A stretch of 64,000 nucleotides of DNA, from contig CALGUG010000019.1 of the NCBI GenBank assembly GCA_937902315.1, forward strand, positions 124,001 through 188,000, read 5' to 3'. A program made the translations under genes and the position numbers. The stretch is from an uncultured Chloroflexales bacterium. GTDB taxonomy: Bacteria; Chloroflexota; Chloroflexia; Chloroflexales; Chloroflexaceae. Below the pieces are notes generated by a model, which saw nothing but the letters and a program-made list of their open reading frames with translations, did no database searches and was not told the DNA's origin. Shown piece after piece: positions 43,117 to 51,705 of the stretch (positions within the stretch are counted from its first letter, which is position 1; each line of letters starts with the position of its first letter).

Positions 43117-45402
43117 ATGTCGCAGGTAAATACGCCATTTGAAGTACTTGGAAAAGGACGAAAGCTGATTGAGGGTTTGGATAAGGTAACGGGGCGCGCC
43201 CAATATGTTGCCGATATTCAACTGCCCAATATGCTGCACGCTCGTCCTGTTCTGAGTCCCTATGCTCATGCAAAGATAGTCTCGATCGATAGTGAAGCGG
43301 CGCGACAGGTACCTGGTGTGGTTGCTGTGCTGACTGCTGACGATCTACCCACTAAAGATCGGGTTATGAATTCGCGTCACAGCGCTATTTTGGCTCGTGA
43401 GCGCGTGTTATTCCGCGGCCAGCCCGTGGTTATTGTGGTGGCCGAAACTGAGGTGGCTGCGAAAGATGGCGCAGATGCGGTCTACATCGATTACGAGCCG
43501 CTGCCGGCTGTGGTTGATATCGAATCGGCTATCGCGCCCGATGCGCCCATTCTTTGGCCCGAGGGTGTTCCGAGCGAGGGTGAGGACATGACTGCCACCC
43601 ACGCTGCAGTCGAGAAAGAGTCTCCTAAAGAGAAGCGAGCTCCTTCCAATATTCACGAAGAGAATCGCTTTGTGCGTGGCGATGTAGAGAAGGGTCTGGC
43701 CGAGGCCGATGTGGTGGTCGAGCGAACTTATCGCACTCCGATCGTCTACCAGGCCTATATGGAGCCGTTTGCATGTGTGGTTGATCCTGACCCCTATCGC
43801 GGTAGCCTCACGGTCTATGCGAGCACCCAAGGCCAGTTCACCGTTCGCAACGAGGTCGCACGACTGCTCTCCTTGCCGCAAAGCAAGGTCAAAGTGGTTC
43901 CGATGATGATCGGTGGTGGTTTCGGTGCCAAGCACTGTGTGATCGAGCCCACGGTTGCGGCTGTCGCTGTTGCTATGCGTCGACCGATCAAAATGGTGAT
44001 GACGCGCGGCGAGGACTTTTTAACGGGTACACCTTCGCCTGCTACGATCATTTCGTTGACGACTGGCGCTAAGAAGGATGGCACCATTACGGGGATTAAG
44101 GCCAAAGTCTTCCTTGACAATGGAATCTTCCCCTATGCGCTGTCGGGTATTGTCGCCATGCTGCTAGGTGGCTACTACAAGTGCGAGAATGTCGAGATCG
44201 AATGTTTTGAGGTCTTGACCAATAAACCGCAAGCTGGCGCGTATCGTGCTCCGGGTGCGCCTTCGGCTACCTTTGCTATCGAATCGAATATCGATGAAAT
44301 GGTACGCTTGTTGGGCGAAGATCCCTTGGAGTTCCGCTATAAGAATGCGGTTGAGGGTGGTGACCCCTCAGGTGTTGGTGCGCCTTGGCCCGAGGGCATC
44401 GGCATGAAAGCCTGTCTGGATCGTTTGCGCAAGCACCCATCTTGGCAGGGACGCAATAATCTTGGCCCGAATGAGGCGGTTGGTATCGCAGTTGGTGGCT
44501 GGCCCACCGCTATGGGTCCGGCAGCTTCGGTCTGTCGTGTCGGTAGCGACGGTGTTGTTTCGGTTCTGGTCGGTTCAGTTGACGTTTCGGGTGTGAACAG
44601 CAGTTTGGTGTTGGTCGCAGCCGAAATCTTGACCGTGCCGCCCGATCAGGTTGAATTGATACAAGGTGATACCACTACTGGTCCGGCAGCACCGGCTAGC
44701 GGTGGTAGCCAAGTGACCTACAGCGTCGCTACAGCGGTTGCCGCTGCGGCTCAAGAGGCTAAGCGCAAGCTCTTGGAAGTGGCCAGCGAACACTTTGAGG
44801 CTCGCGTCGAAGACCTCGAGCTGGTGAACGGCAAGGTTCAGGTCAAGGGTGTGCCATCGCGCGCCATCTCGATTGGCGAGATCGCTGCCATCGGCGAGCA
44901 GAAGGCTGGAGGCCCCGGCCCGATCATCGGCGACGGCACCTCGGCGGTTGGTACCAACTCGCCCGGCTTTGTGGCCCACCTTGTGCGCGTAGCGGTCGAT
45001 CCCGATACCGCAGAGATCGAGCTGAAGGAGTATCTCTCTATTCAAGACGTTGGCTTCGCGCTCAACCCGCTGATCTTGGAAGGCCAGATCCACGGTGGTA
45101 TGGTGCAGGGTCTGGGTTGGGGCTTGCACGAAGCTATGCGCTACGACGAGCACGGCCAGCTCCTTTCGGCGAGCTTTATGGACTACGACATTCCGAAGAT
45201 CGGAAATGTGCCGCGTCTTGAAGCGATTATGCTCAACAACCCATCGCCGTTCGGCCCCTTCGGCGCGCGTGGTATCGGTGAGCCGCCGATTACGGCTGGC
45301 GCTGCGGCGATCGCCAACGCTGTCCGAGAGGCTACAGGCGTGCGCGTAACCGAGCTGCCGATTCGCCCAGAGGTGCTTTGGAAGAGCATGCAAGAGGCCT
45401 AA
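43117..45402 (+). CDS. Xanthine dehydrogenase family, molybdenum-binding large subunit
   Basis: A 761-residue protein of the xanthine/aldehyde oxidoreductase family. The first 130 residues are the a/b hammerhead domain (VTGRAQYVADIQLPNMLHA...YAHAKI). The rest is the molybdopterin domain, with GGGFGAKHC, the substrate channel AGAYRAPGAPS and the catalytic Glu, E722 in GARGIGEPPITAGAAAIANAV. Such enzymes hydroxylate purines, aldehydes or N-heterocycles at Mo, passing electrons to 2Fe-2S and FAD subunits, neither of which is encoded in this window. The ATG at 43117 is chosen because AAGGA lies seven bases upstream. It is monocistronic. Confidence 0.9.
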   Translation: MSQVNTPFEVLGKGRKLIEGLDKVTGRAQYVADIQLPNMLHARPVLSPYAHAKIVSIDSEAARQVPGVVAVLTADDLPTKDRVMNSRHSAILARERVLFRGQPVVIVVAETEVAAKDGADAVYIDYEPLPAVVDIESAIAPDAPILWPEGVPSEGEDMTATHAAVEKESPKEKRAPSNIHEENRFVRGDVEKGLAEADVVVERTYRTPIVYQAYMEPFACVVDPDPYRGSLTVYASTQGQFTVRNEVARLLSLPQSKVKVVPMMIGGGFGAKHCVIEPTVAAVAVAMRRPIKMVMTRGEDFLTGTPSPATIISLTTGAKKDGTITGIKAKVFLDNGIFPYALSGIVAMLLGGYYKCENVEIECFEVLTNKPQAGAYRAPGAPSATFAIESNIDEMVRLLGEDPLEFRYKNAVEGGDPSGVGAPWPEGIGMKACLDRLRKHPSWQGRNNLGPNEAVGIAVGGWPTAMGPAASVCRVGSDGVVSVLVGSVDVSGVNSSLVLVAAEILTVPPDQVELIQGDTTTGPAAPASGGSQVTYSVATAVAAAAQEAKRKLLEVASEHFEARVEDLELVNGKVQVKGVPSRAISIGEIAAIGEQKAGGPGPIIGDGTSAVGTNSPGFVAHLVRVAVDPDTAEIELKEYLSIQDVGFALNPLILEGQIHGGMVQGLGWGLHEAMRYDEHGQLLSASFMDYDIPKIGNVPRLEAIMLNNPSPFGPFGARGIGEPPITAGAAAIANAVREATGVRVTELPIRPEVLWKSMQEA

Positions 45403-45463
45403 GGCTGTTCTATCTGAAGCAGCATCTGTGGTATCAATGACGATCCCGATCTGAAATGTGTAT

Positions 45464-45504
45464 GTGCAGAGTGAACCTATCCTGTTCGCTCTGCACTTCT
45501 TTTT
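45464..45504 (+). terminator. Rho-independent terminator of the molybdenum enzyme gene
   Basis: 13-bp arms with one G-T pair (GTGCAGAGTGAAC / GTTCGCTCTGCAC), a 7-base loop and TTCTTTTT. Confidence 0.85.
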
Positions 45505-45510
45505 AGCTGT

Positions 45511-45611
45511 GATACCAAATCCGCTTGATTACTTGCTCTTTGGCCTTCGGCAGAGTGGTCTTTTCCCGTTTTGCGTTACAAAAACGCAAATCTGTAAGCG
45601 AATTTGATATG
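45511..45611 (+). repeat. Type A dispersed element, copy A7, complete
   Basis: Left end GATACCAAATCCGCTTGATTA, core GGCCTTCGGCAGAGTGG, a small stem (TTTGCGTT / AACGCAAA), and right end TAAGCGAATTTGATATG. Terminal repeats are present at both ends; length about 100 bp. It begins seven bases after the terminator T run. Confidence 0.85.
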
Positions 45612-45689
45612 ACTACACGCGCTCGACTGTTTCCTGTTGTCTTTGGCAGAGTGGATAGGAAGCCTGATCGCCTTTTGGGGGCGGTTCGC

Positions 45690-45790
45690 GTAGGGCGATA
45701 CGCCTCTGCTTTTGGGAGGGATGTTGGTAGCCGTAGGCGGACGCGGTTAAGGCCTTGTTTGGGGTAGAGACCAAACCGCCAAAGCGCTGA
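45690..45790 (-). repeat. Type B dispersed element, copy B15
   Basis: Inverted B core (GTAGCCGTAGGCGGACGCG at about 45729) and partner arm AAACCGCCAAAGCGCTGAAGG. The terminal repeat is decayed. No gene lies in the 45403-45910 gap. Confidence 0.75.
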
Positions 45791-45910
45791 AGGCATTGAG
45801 TGGGTTTGCTGTGAGTTTTGTCGCTGAGTTCGGGTTGGGGTGTGAGATATCGCTTGCGGTTTGATCGCGGATTGTGCTAGGTTTTGTGGATACGGAGGCA
45901 GAGAAGCCCT

Positions 45911-47182
45911 ATGATTCCCTTAGCGATCGTTGGCTGCGGTGGCATGGGCCATCGTCACTTGTTTGGCCTGGCAGAGCTGAAAGAAGCCGGTTGGACGCCC
46001 TTTGAGCTGATTGCGGTTTGTGATCCAGTACGCTCGAATGCGGAATCTTTGGCCGCTGAAGCTGAGCGCTTGTTGGGCAAACGCCCTGTGTTGGCCGAAG
46101 GTTTGGGCGAACTCAAACAGTTGGGTGTCGAGGCGATCGATATCACTACAACCCCGCGTTTCCATCATGCGCTGGCGGTCGAAGCGCTTGGGTTAGGGCT
46201 ACATATGATGGTTGAAAAGCCCTTCGGCCTGACGGTACGCGCTTGTAACGCCATTTTGCGAGCTGCTCAAGAGAGCAACAGTGTTGTGGCAGTGGCCGAA
46301 AACTACCGCCGTGATCCGATCAACCGCTTGGCGCGTGCTTTGCTCGATGCTGGAGCGATCGGCAGACCGCGCTTCGCCATTCAGCAGACGATGGGCGGCG
46401 GCGACCAGATGCTGATTTCGGTGTGGCGGCATCAGAAGACCCAGAGCGGTGTGTTGATCGATGTGGGCGTGCACTACACCGATATGCTCGAATATCTGCT
46501 TGGGCCGATCACAAGCGTGTATGCTCAGACCCGCCTGCACGAGCCGATCCGTTATAACCCTGCTGCTAACGATGCGGAAGGTATGCGCCAAGGTGCTACC
46601 AGCAATCCGGGCGGCGTTTATGGGCGTTGGCAGAAGCAGATGCCCGCCAGCTTTGAGGCGACCGCCGACGATGCAGCCTATGCGACCTTTAACTTTGTGA
46701 GCGGCGTGGTCGCACACTATATCGAAGATCACGCCTGCCACGGCCAGCCGCGTTGGTCGCGCGAGATTCACGGCTCGAGCGGCTCGCTGATACTGCCCGA
46801 CGATCGCACGGGCAACCCGATACGCCTGCAGCGCGGCAGCGATGTGCTGCTGGAGGGTGATCAATTGCTCGAACTAGTGCCCGAGTTTGAGCTCGACGAT
46901 GTGACCGCCGCCCTGTTTGGAGGTAAGCGCTTAGGTTCTTACAACTTCTCGTTTAATGAGATCGACCGCAAGTTGCTGGCGATCGAATACGCCGATTTTA
47001 GTGATTCCCTGAGCCAAGGGCGCGCACCCGAGGTCGATGGCCTGCAAGGGACGCGCGCTGTAGCTGCAGCCTATGGTATGCTTGAGTCGAGTATTGTTCA
47101 ACGCCCCGTCTCGATGGATGAAATGTTGAACGAAGCTGTCGATAGCTATCAACAGGAGATCAATATCAGTTTGGGGCTGTAG
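45911..47182 (+). CDS. Gfo/Idh/MocA family NAD(P)-dependent oxidoreductase
   Basis: A 423-residue protein. The N-terminal Rossmann fold starts IPLAIVGCGGMGHRHLFG. The family motif with catalytic Lys is HMMVEKPFGLT. The C-terminal alpha/beta domain includes DVGVHYTDMLEYLLG, with the conserved His. It probably oxidises a sugar, inositol or related polyol with NAD(P). The ATG at 45911 starts the Rossmann strand directly. The GGAGG lies 14 bases upstream, so the TTG at 45884 is possible but adds an unlikely leader. A serine hydrolase gene follows after 18 bases and is probably cotranscribed. Confidence 0.87.
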   Translation: MIPLAIVGCGGMGHRHLFGLAELKEAGWTPFELIAVCDPVRSNAESLAAEAERLLGKRPVLAEGLGELKQLGVEAIDITTTPRFHHALAVEALGLGLHMMVEKPFGLTVRACNAILRAAQESNSVVAVAENYRRDPINRLARALLDAGAIGRPRFAIQQTMGGGDQMLISVWRHQKTQSGVLIDVGVHYTDMLEYLLGPITSVYAQTRLHEPIRYNPAANDAEGMRQGATSNPGGVYGRWQKQMPASFEATADDAAYATFNFVSGVVAHYIEDHACHGQPRWSREIHGSSGSLILPDDRTGNPIRLQRGSDVLLEGDQLLELVPEFELDDVTAALFGGKRLGSYNFSFNEIDRKLLAIEYADFSDSLSQGRAPEVDGLQGTRAVAAAYGMLESSIVQRPVSMDEMLNEAVDSYQQEINISLGL

Positions 47183-47200
47183 CTACGGGAGATTTGTACG

Positions 47201-48274
47201 GTGTCTGAGCGTTCTTTACTTACCCAGACAGTAGAAGATATTTTAGCGACTGGTCTGTTATCGGGTTTGAGTGTGTTAGTTGCCCATCGCGGCAAGCTGG
47301 TCGAGCGTGTGGTGCGCGGCCACGATGCGCGTGGACGAGATCTGCAAGCCGATAGTATCTTTCCGGTGGCTTCGATCACCAAAATGGCGCTTGCTTTGGC
47401 TTTCTTTCGCTTGGTGGAAGAAGAGGAGATCGCGCTCGATGATCGCTTGAGCGACTATCTTCCCCAGGCCGAGGCAGCTCGTGGAGATATCAACTTACGC
47501 CAATTGCTCTGCCATATCAGCGGCTTGCCGACCGATGTCGATGAGCGTTTGGCGCCCTACAACGCCGATCTCAGCTGGGAAATTCTGCGCGAAGCCTGCT
47601 TGAAAACGCCGCTTGAAGCACCGCCCCAAACCCGCTTGCAATACAGCAATGTCGGCTATGGGCTGCTGGGTGCCGTTCTCGAAGTGGTGATGGGCACGCC
47701 GTTTAACGAGGTGCTGGGCAGCCTTGTTCTGCGACCGCTGCAGATCGAGGGCTATTTGGGCGACGAGCCGCCTCGCCAGACGGCTGCGATCAGCCATGTG
47801 CGTGGTGCGCACGCAGGCACCGAGATCGAACCTTACAATTCGCGCCTCTGGCGTAGCTTAGCCCTACCTTGGGGCGGTCTATTTACCACAGCGGAAGGCG
47901 CGCTCAAGATTGTGCAAGCCTTCGCTGGGCGTCCTGAGGATTTTTTACAGCCAGAGACGCGCGCCTTGGCTGTTGCTGATCACACCCATGGGCTGGCGGG
48001 CGGTTTTATAACGCCGCTGTGGTGGGACCCCTGTCCGTGGGGGTTAGGGCCTGATCTGCGCGGCACAAAGAAGCCGCATTGGGTGCCAGCCAGCGCCAGC
48101 CCTCAGTCATTTGGGCATAGCGGTGCATCGGGCTGTTTGGCTTGGGCCGACCCAAGCAAAGAGCTGGAATGGGTGATTTTGGGCACACGCACAGCCGATT
48201 CGGGCTGGCTCTTGCGGCGCGGTCCGGCTATCGGCGATGCGATCTACGCTAGCCTTGAACTCTATCGCTCGTAA
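47201..48274 (+). CDS. Beta-lactamase family (class C-like) serine hydrolase
   Basis: A 357-residue penicillin-binding-protein-fold hydrolase. SxxK is S58-I-T-K61 in FPVASITKMALAL, the YxN motif is in LQYSNVGYGLLG, and the third motif is a His-Ser-Gly in QSFGHSGASGCL. No signal peptide is present, so it likely acts in the cytoplasm as an esterase, amidase or D-aminopeptidase-like enzyme, not as an antibiotic-degrading periplasmic lactamase. The GTG start has GGGAG ten bases upstream. It follows the Gfo/Idh gene by 18 bases. The shared operon may process a sugar-amide or ester, which is inference. Confidence 0.85.
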   Translation: MSERSLLTQTVEDILATGLLSGLSVLVAHRGKLVERVVRGHDARGRDLQADSIFPVASITKMALALAFFRLVEEEEIALDDRLSDYLPQAEAARGDINLRQLLCHISGLPTDVDERLAPYNADLSWEILREACLKTPLEAPPQTRLQYSNVGYGLLGAVLEVVMGTPFNEVLGSLVLRPLQIEGYLGDEPPRQTAAISHVRGAHAGTEIEPYNSRLWRSLALPWGGLFTTAEGALKIVQAFAGRPEDFLQPETRALAVADHTHGLAGGFITPLWWDPCPWGLGPDLRGTKKPHWVPASASPQSFGHSGASGCLAWADPSKELEWVILGTRTADSGWLLRRGPAIGDAIYASLELYRS

Positions 48275-48288
48275 TACGTCGCTTGTTG

Positions 48289-48323
48289 GGATAGTTATCG
48301 TTGAAAAACAGCGATAACTATCC
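48289..48323 (+). terminator. Perfect 12-bp hairpin after the serine hydrolase gene
   Basis: Arms GGATAGTTATCG / CGATAACTATCC around an 11-base loop, 15 bases past the stop. No T run follows, so it may be a weak terminator or mRNA-end stabiliser. The rest of the A+T-rich gap to 48656 holds no gene; an extended -10 TGCTATACT ends at 48585. Confidence 0.55.
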
Positions 48324-48656
48324 ACATGATGAGATAGAAAATTATTTTTTGACGTTTGTTATTTTGTGTTCCCAGCTATTTGATTGTCTTGGGTTCGAAA
48401 ATTTCAAAGTAATAATCAATATTTTTGATTAAACACATATATCTAAAATTCTCCTCTTTCTTTTTCTAGCTCAGTCGAGTGTCGCAATTATTTCTCCCTC
48501 TAGGACACTATTTAGCTGTTCTTTTTTCAATAGCACATTTTTATGCCTATATACTACTTATACCGATACATAGATATGCTATACTCATACCAGTGTGTTT
48601 TAGGAAAAAATTAATTATTCATAATCGTTTCTACGCTAGAAGTACTTTTGTTTGGA

Positions 48657-49583
48657 ATGGAACCATCTTTGCCTCCACTTTCTGATGAAGTAGACTTGCT
48701 GCGCAAGCGCGTCGTAGAGCTTGAAAGCGCCCTTCAAGATCAGCAAAGAGTGATTGAAACTCTGCGTGCTAATCAAGCTGCCCAGCAAACAGCCGAAGTT
48801 TCTATAGATCTTTGGCTAGAGTTTGCACCTGACGGTGTCATCGTTGTTGATGAAAAGGGAATTATCGTTCGCATTAATAAACAGATCAGCCGTTTATTTG
48901 GGTACGAACAAGCAGACTTAGAAGGTCGACCGATCGAAACGATCATTCCTGATCGTTTTCGCTCGAAACATGTTCACCTGCGCGATGGTTATATCGCTAC
49001 ACCGCATGTGCGACCGATGGGGATAGGCTTAGACTTAGTCGCTTTACATAAAAATGGAGCGGAGATACCGGTTGAGGTAAGCCTCAGCCCCATGCAAAGC
49101 GCTGAAGGCTCGTTTGTGATCAGCACGCTGCGCGATGTGAGCCAGCGTAAACAGGCCGAACAAGAGCGTTTGCAGATGCAAGAAGAGATTATTCGTATGC
49201 AGTCTCTCTTGCTCGATATGCTTTCGACGCCTTTGCTGACCGTGGGTGAGGGGATTGTGGTGATGCCCTTGATCGGGACTATGGATACCCGACGCGCTGA
49301 TCATATGGTCGAGACCTTGCTGCAGGGTGTTGCAGAGCAGCAGGCCGACTTTGCATTGATCGATATCACTGGGGTGCCGGTCGTCGATACTCAAGTGGCT
49401 GCGATCTTCCTGCGCTGTGTGCAAGCGGTGCGCCTCTTAGGTGCTCAGGTCGTGATCACAGGCATTCGCCCCGAGATCGCCCAAACCTTGGTGGGCCTCG
49501 ATGTCGATATGAGCGAGGTTGTGACCATGGCTTCGTTACAAGAGGGCATCGCCTATGCTTCGCAGCAGCTACAGCGAGCTTAG
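48657..49583 (+). CDS. PAS-STAS regulator (RsbR/RsbS-like)
   Basis: A 308-residue cytosolic protein. The N-terminal coiled coil (about 5-45) is followed by PAS (about 50-165: LEFAPDGVIVVDEKGIIVRINKQISRLFGYEQADLEGRPIE...), another helical linker and a C-terminal STAS domain (about 195-300: TPLLTVGEGIVVMPLIG...DFALIDITGVPVVDTQVAAIF). The STAS Thr/Ser that partner-switching kinases phosphorylate would be the Thr of DITGVPVVDT. In RsbR-type stressosomes the PAS part senses and the STAS part passes the signal to RsbT-like kinases; none is encoded here. The ATG at 48657 is chosen; the ORF opens at TTG 48648. The ribosome binding site is weak. Confidence 0.85.
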   Translation: MEPSLPPLSDEVDLLRKRVVELESALQDQQRVIETLRANQAAQQTAEVSIDLWLEFAPDGVIVVDEKGIIVRINKQISRLFGYEQADLEGRPIETIIPDRFRSKHVHLRDGYIATPHVRPMGIGLDLVALHKNGAEIPVEVSLSPMQSAEGSFVISTLRDVSQRKQAEQERLQMQEEIIRMQSLLLDMLSTPLLTVGEGIVVMPLIGTMDTRRADHMVETLLQGVAEQQADFALIDITGVPVVDTQVAAIFLRCVQAVRLLGAQVVITGIRPEIAQTLVGLDVDMSEVVTMASLQEGIAYASQQLQRA

Positions 49584-49611
49584 CGCGCTTCAGCCATAGA
49601 TCAAAGAATAA

Positions 49612-49648
49612 AAGAAGGAGGGGCTACAAAACCCCTCCTTCTTGTGTT
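49612..49648. terminator. Bidirectional terminator
   Basis: Perfect 12-bp arms AAGAAGGAGGGG / CCCCTCCTTCTT and an 8-base loop between the convergent PAS-STAS and M42 genes. TTGTGTT follows on the plus strand; TTTATTC follows on the minus strand. Confidence 0.75.
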
Positions 49649-49652
49649 CTGT

Positions 49653-50726
49653 TTAGCCTGCTTTGATGGCGGCTACGGTGTCGGCGTCGAGACGCTTGAT
49701 CACAGCAACCATCAGCTCGACGATTTGCTCGAAGTCGTCGCGATGCAAAATCGAAGCGTGGGTGTGGATGTAGCGCACCGGTACGCCCATGCTGATGCTT
49801 GGTACGCCCGCGCCGAAATACTGGATCTTACCGGCATCGGTGCCGCCGCCTGCGATCGTATCGAATTGCAGCTTCAGCCCTTGCTCTTTAGCGGTATCGA
49901 TCACCAGATCGCGCAGACCACGGTTGGGAATCAGGCTGCCGTCGTAGAGCAGCGCCAAAGCGCCTTGGCCCAGCTTGCTCTGAGCTTCGTCGGGCGTAAT
50001 GCCGGGCGTGTCGCCTGCGATGCCGGTGTCGAGCGCAAAACCGATGTCCGGTTCGATCAGGTTGGTGGTCGTGGTCGCACCGCGCAGACCAACCTCCTCT
50101 TGCACGTTACCGACGGCATAGACCTCGTTGGGGTGATCGACGCCCTGCAAGCGGCGCACAACCTCGATCGCTACCGCACAGCCAAAGCGGTTATCCCAAG
50201 CCTTGGCGAGCAGCAGCTTCTCGTTGCGCATCGGCGTGAAGGGGCAGATCGGCACAACCATATCGCCCGGGCGAATACCCCACTCCAGCACTTCATCGCG
50301 CGAGCTAGCACCGATGTCGATGAACATCGCCTTCTTTTCGACTGGCTTGCGGCGCGCTTCCTGATCGAGCAGGTGCGGTGGCTTAGAACCGAGCACGCCG
50401 ATAACCGGCCCTTGGCTGCCATAGACGTAGAAGCGCTGAGCCAGCATTACCTGTTCCCACCAGCCGCCGAGCGTCTGGAACTTGAGGAAGCCATCGTCGG
50501 TGATGCGAGTCACCATAAAGCCGATCTCGTCGAGGTGGCCCGCCACAATGATCTTGGGGCCGCCCTCTTTGCCCACTTTTCGACCTACAATACTGCCGAG
50601 GTTATCGGTCAGGATTTCGCAATGTGGCTCAAGATAACGACGCATTACTTCCCGGACGGCGCTCTCTTGGCCGGGTACACCGGGTGCTTCGGTGAGCTCT
50701 TGAAACATCTGAAGAAGTTGGTCCAT
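49653..50726 (-). CDS. M42 family metallo-aminopeptidase
   Basis: A 357-residue M42 peptidase. Metal-binding His64 and Asp66 are in VAGHLDEIGFM. The bridging Asp is in KAWDNRFGCAVAIE. The catalytic Glu pair is in VQEEVGLRGA, further ligands are FALDTG and HTHASILHRDD. These form dodecameric tetrahedral complexes that trim peptides from the N terminus, often glutamyl or deblocking aminopeptidases. The domain order and length match. It may help recycle peptides together with the M20 dipeptidase at 15749 and the peptide-binding lipoprotein at 55979. A weak GAGAAAG precedes the ATG. Confidence 0.9.
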   Translation of the reverse strand: MDQLLQMFQELTEAPGVPGQESAVREVMRRYLEPHCEILTDNLGSIVGRKVGKEGGPKIIVAGHLDEIGFMVTRITDDGFLKFQTLGGWWEQVMLAQRFYVYGSQGPVIGVLGSKPPHLLDQEARRKPVEKKAMFIDIGASSRDEVLEWGIRPGDMVVPICPFTPMRNEKLLLAKAWDNRFGCAVAIEVVRRLQGVDHPNEVYAVGNVQEEVGLRGATTTTNLIEPDIGFALDTGIAGDTPGITPDEAQSKLGQGALALLYDGSLIPNRGLRDLVIDTAKEQGLKLQFDTIAGGGTDAGKIQYFGAGVPSISMGVPVRYIHTHASILHRDDFEQIVELMVAVIKRLDADTVAAIKAG

Positions 50727-50867
50727 GACTTTCTCGTTTCTTTCAGATTAAGGAATGGTTGCGATATTGTACCATGGACGCAAGCCTCATCTTTCTGATA
50801 GCAAATCTGCACCTTCCCTTTGAATTGAGCAGCTGCCCGGTTTCTAACAATACAGCTCGCCAGAATG

Positions 50868-50985
50868 CTGCTAGCACATCCCTTTGATCAGTTCAGCGCT
50901 TTGGCGGCTTGCTCTCTTCCTTCCATTCGGTCCCAAGCGCGTCCGCCTACGGCTATCAGAGCGGCTGTACATCCATCCGGCAGCT
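50868..50985 (+). repeat. Type B dispersed element, copy B8
   Basis: Left-end remnant CACATCCCTTTGATCAGTT, then CTTTGGCGGCTTGCTCTC, B core at 50939. The right end is decayed. Confidence 0.75.
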
Positions 50986-51011
50986 AGCAGCGTTTTTCAT
51001 TCACCACAGAG

Positions 51012-51121
51012 ATACTGATACCAAACCCTGTTGATTACTTTCTATTTGGCCTTCGGCAGAGTGGAACTTGACTTTTTTGTGTGCACTTTCGCGCTGTCGC
51101 ACGAAAGTGCACACAAGGTAT
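51012..51121 (+). repeat. Type A dispersed element, copy A8
   Basis: Left end GATACCAAACCCTGTTGATTA, full core GGCCTTCGGCAGAGTGGAAC at 51045, and a 16-bp stem with one G-T pair and TGTC loop at 51079-51114. The right terminal repeat is reduced to GGTATG. Confidence 0.85.
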
Positions 51122-51367
51122 GAAACACTGAGACTTTTTTTAGAGCTTGGAATTGAGCGATAGAGCGCTGTGACGATTAAGCCGTACCCTGCCCTTTGGC
51201 GAGCTTGCTTGGCGCCCTTCGGCAGGCTCAGGAACCGCTTGTCGAACCACAGGAACCGCGGTATGGCGTTTTGATGTAACGTGGCCAGACACCCTTCTCT
51301 TGCTTGCGGGAGCTGTACATTAGCCACAAATCGACATACGGTCAGCCTTATCGGCCTCACCCCCCGG

Positions 51368-51396
51368 CCCCCTCTCCCGCACTGCGGGCGAGGGGG
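51368..51396. repeat. Type C palindromic repeat, copy C2
   Basis: Hairpin with arms CCCCCTCTCCCGCA / TGCGGGCGAGGGGG, one mismatch, around a single C. Related to C1 at 38320. Confidence 0.7.
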
Positions 51397-51544
51397 TGAA
51401 TGGTGATGTTGTATGCGATTTCGCTACGCCGCATACAACCTCTCCGCGTCTGTGCTCTCAAGGATACTTCCGCGATGGTATGCGAACGATCGCCTTTTGC
51501 TGCCAATACGACTTTTGGCTAATGCATAGCTTGCGAGAGAAGGG

Positions 51545-51640
51545 CCGGAGATGAGGGCAGGTGCTCCCATCTGATAGCCGAAGGCGGACGCGCTAGAAGT
51601 CGAGTGGGGGCTAGTAGCCTCTCCGCCTGAAGAGTGCAAC
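51545..51640 (-). repeat. Type B dispersed element, copy B16
   Basis: Inverted B core (GATAGCCGAAGGCGGACGCG at about 51572) and partner arm CTCTCCGCCTG. A further inverted type-C lead-in (GGGCCGGAGATGAGGGC) lies just before it. No gene lies in the 50727-51705 gap. Confidence 0.75.
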
Positions 51641-51705
51641 GTGCTATGCGATCTTGCAACAGATTGCCGAGGCGTTTTTGTCTGGGCGCTTTGTACCAAA
51701 CGGGC

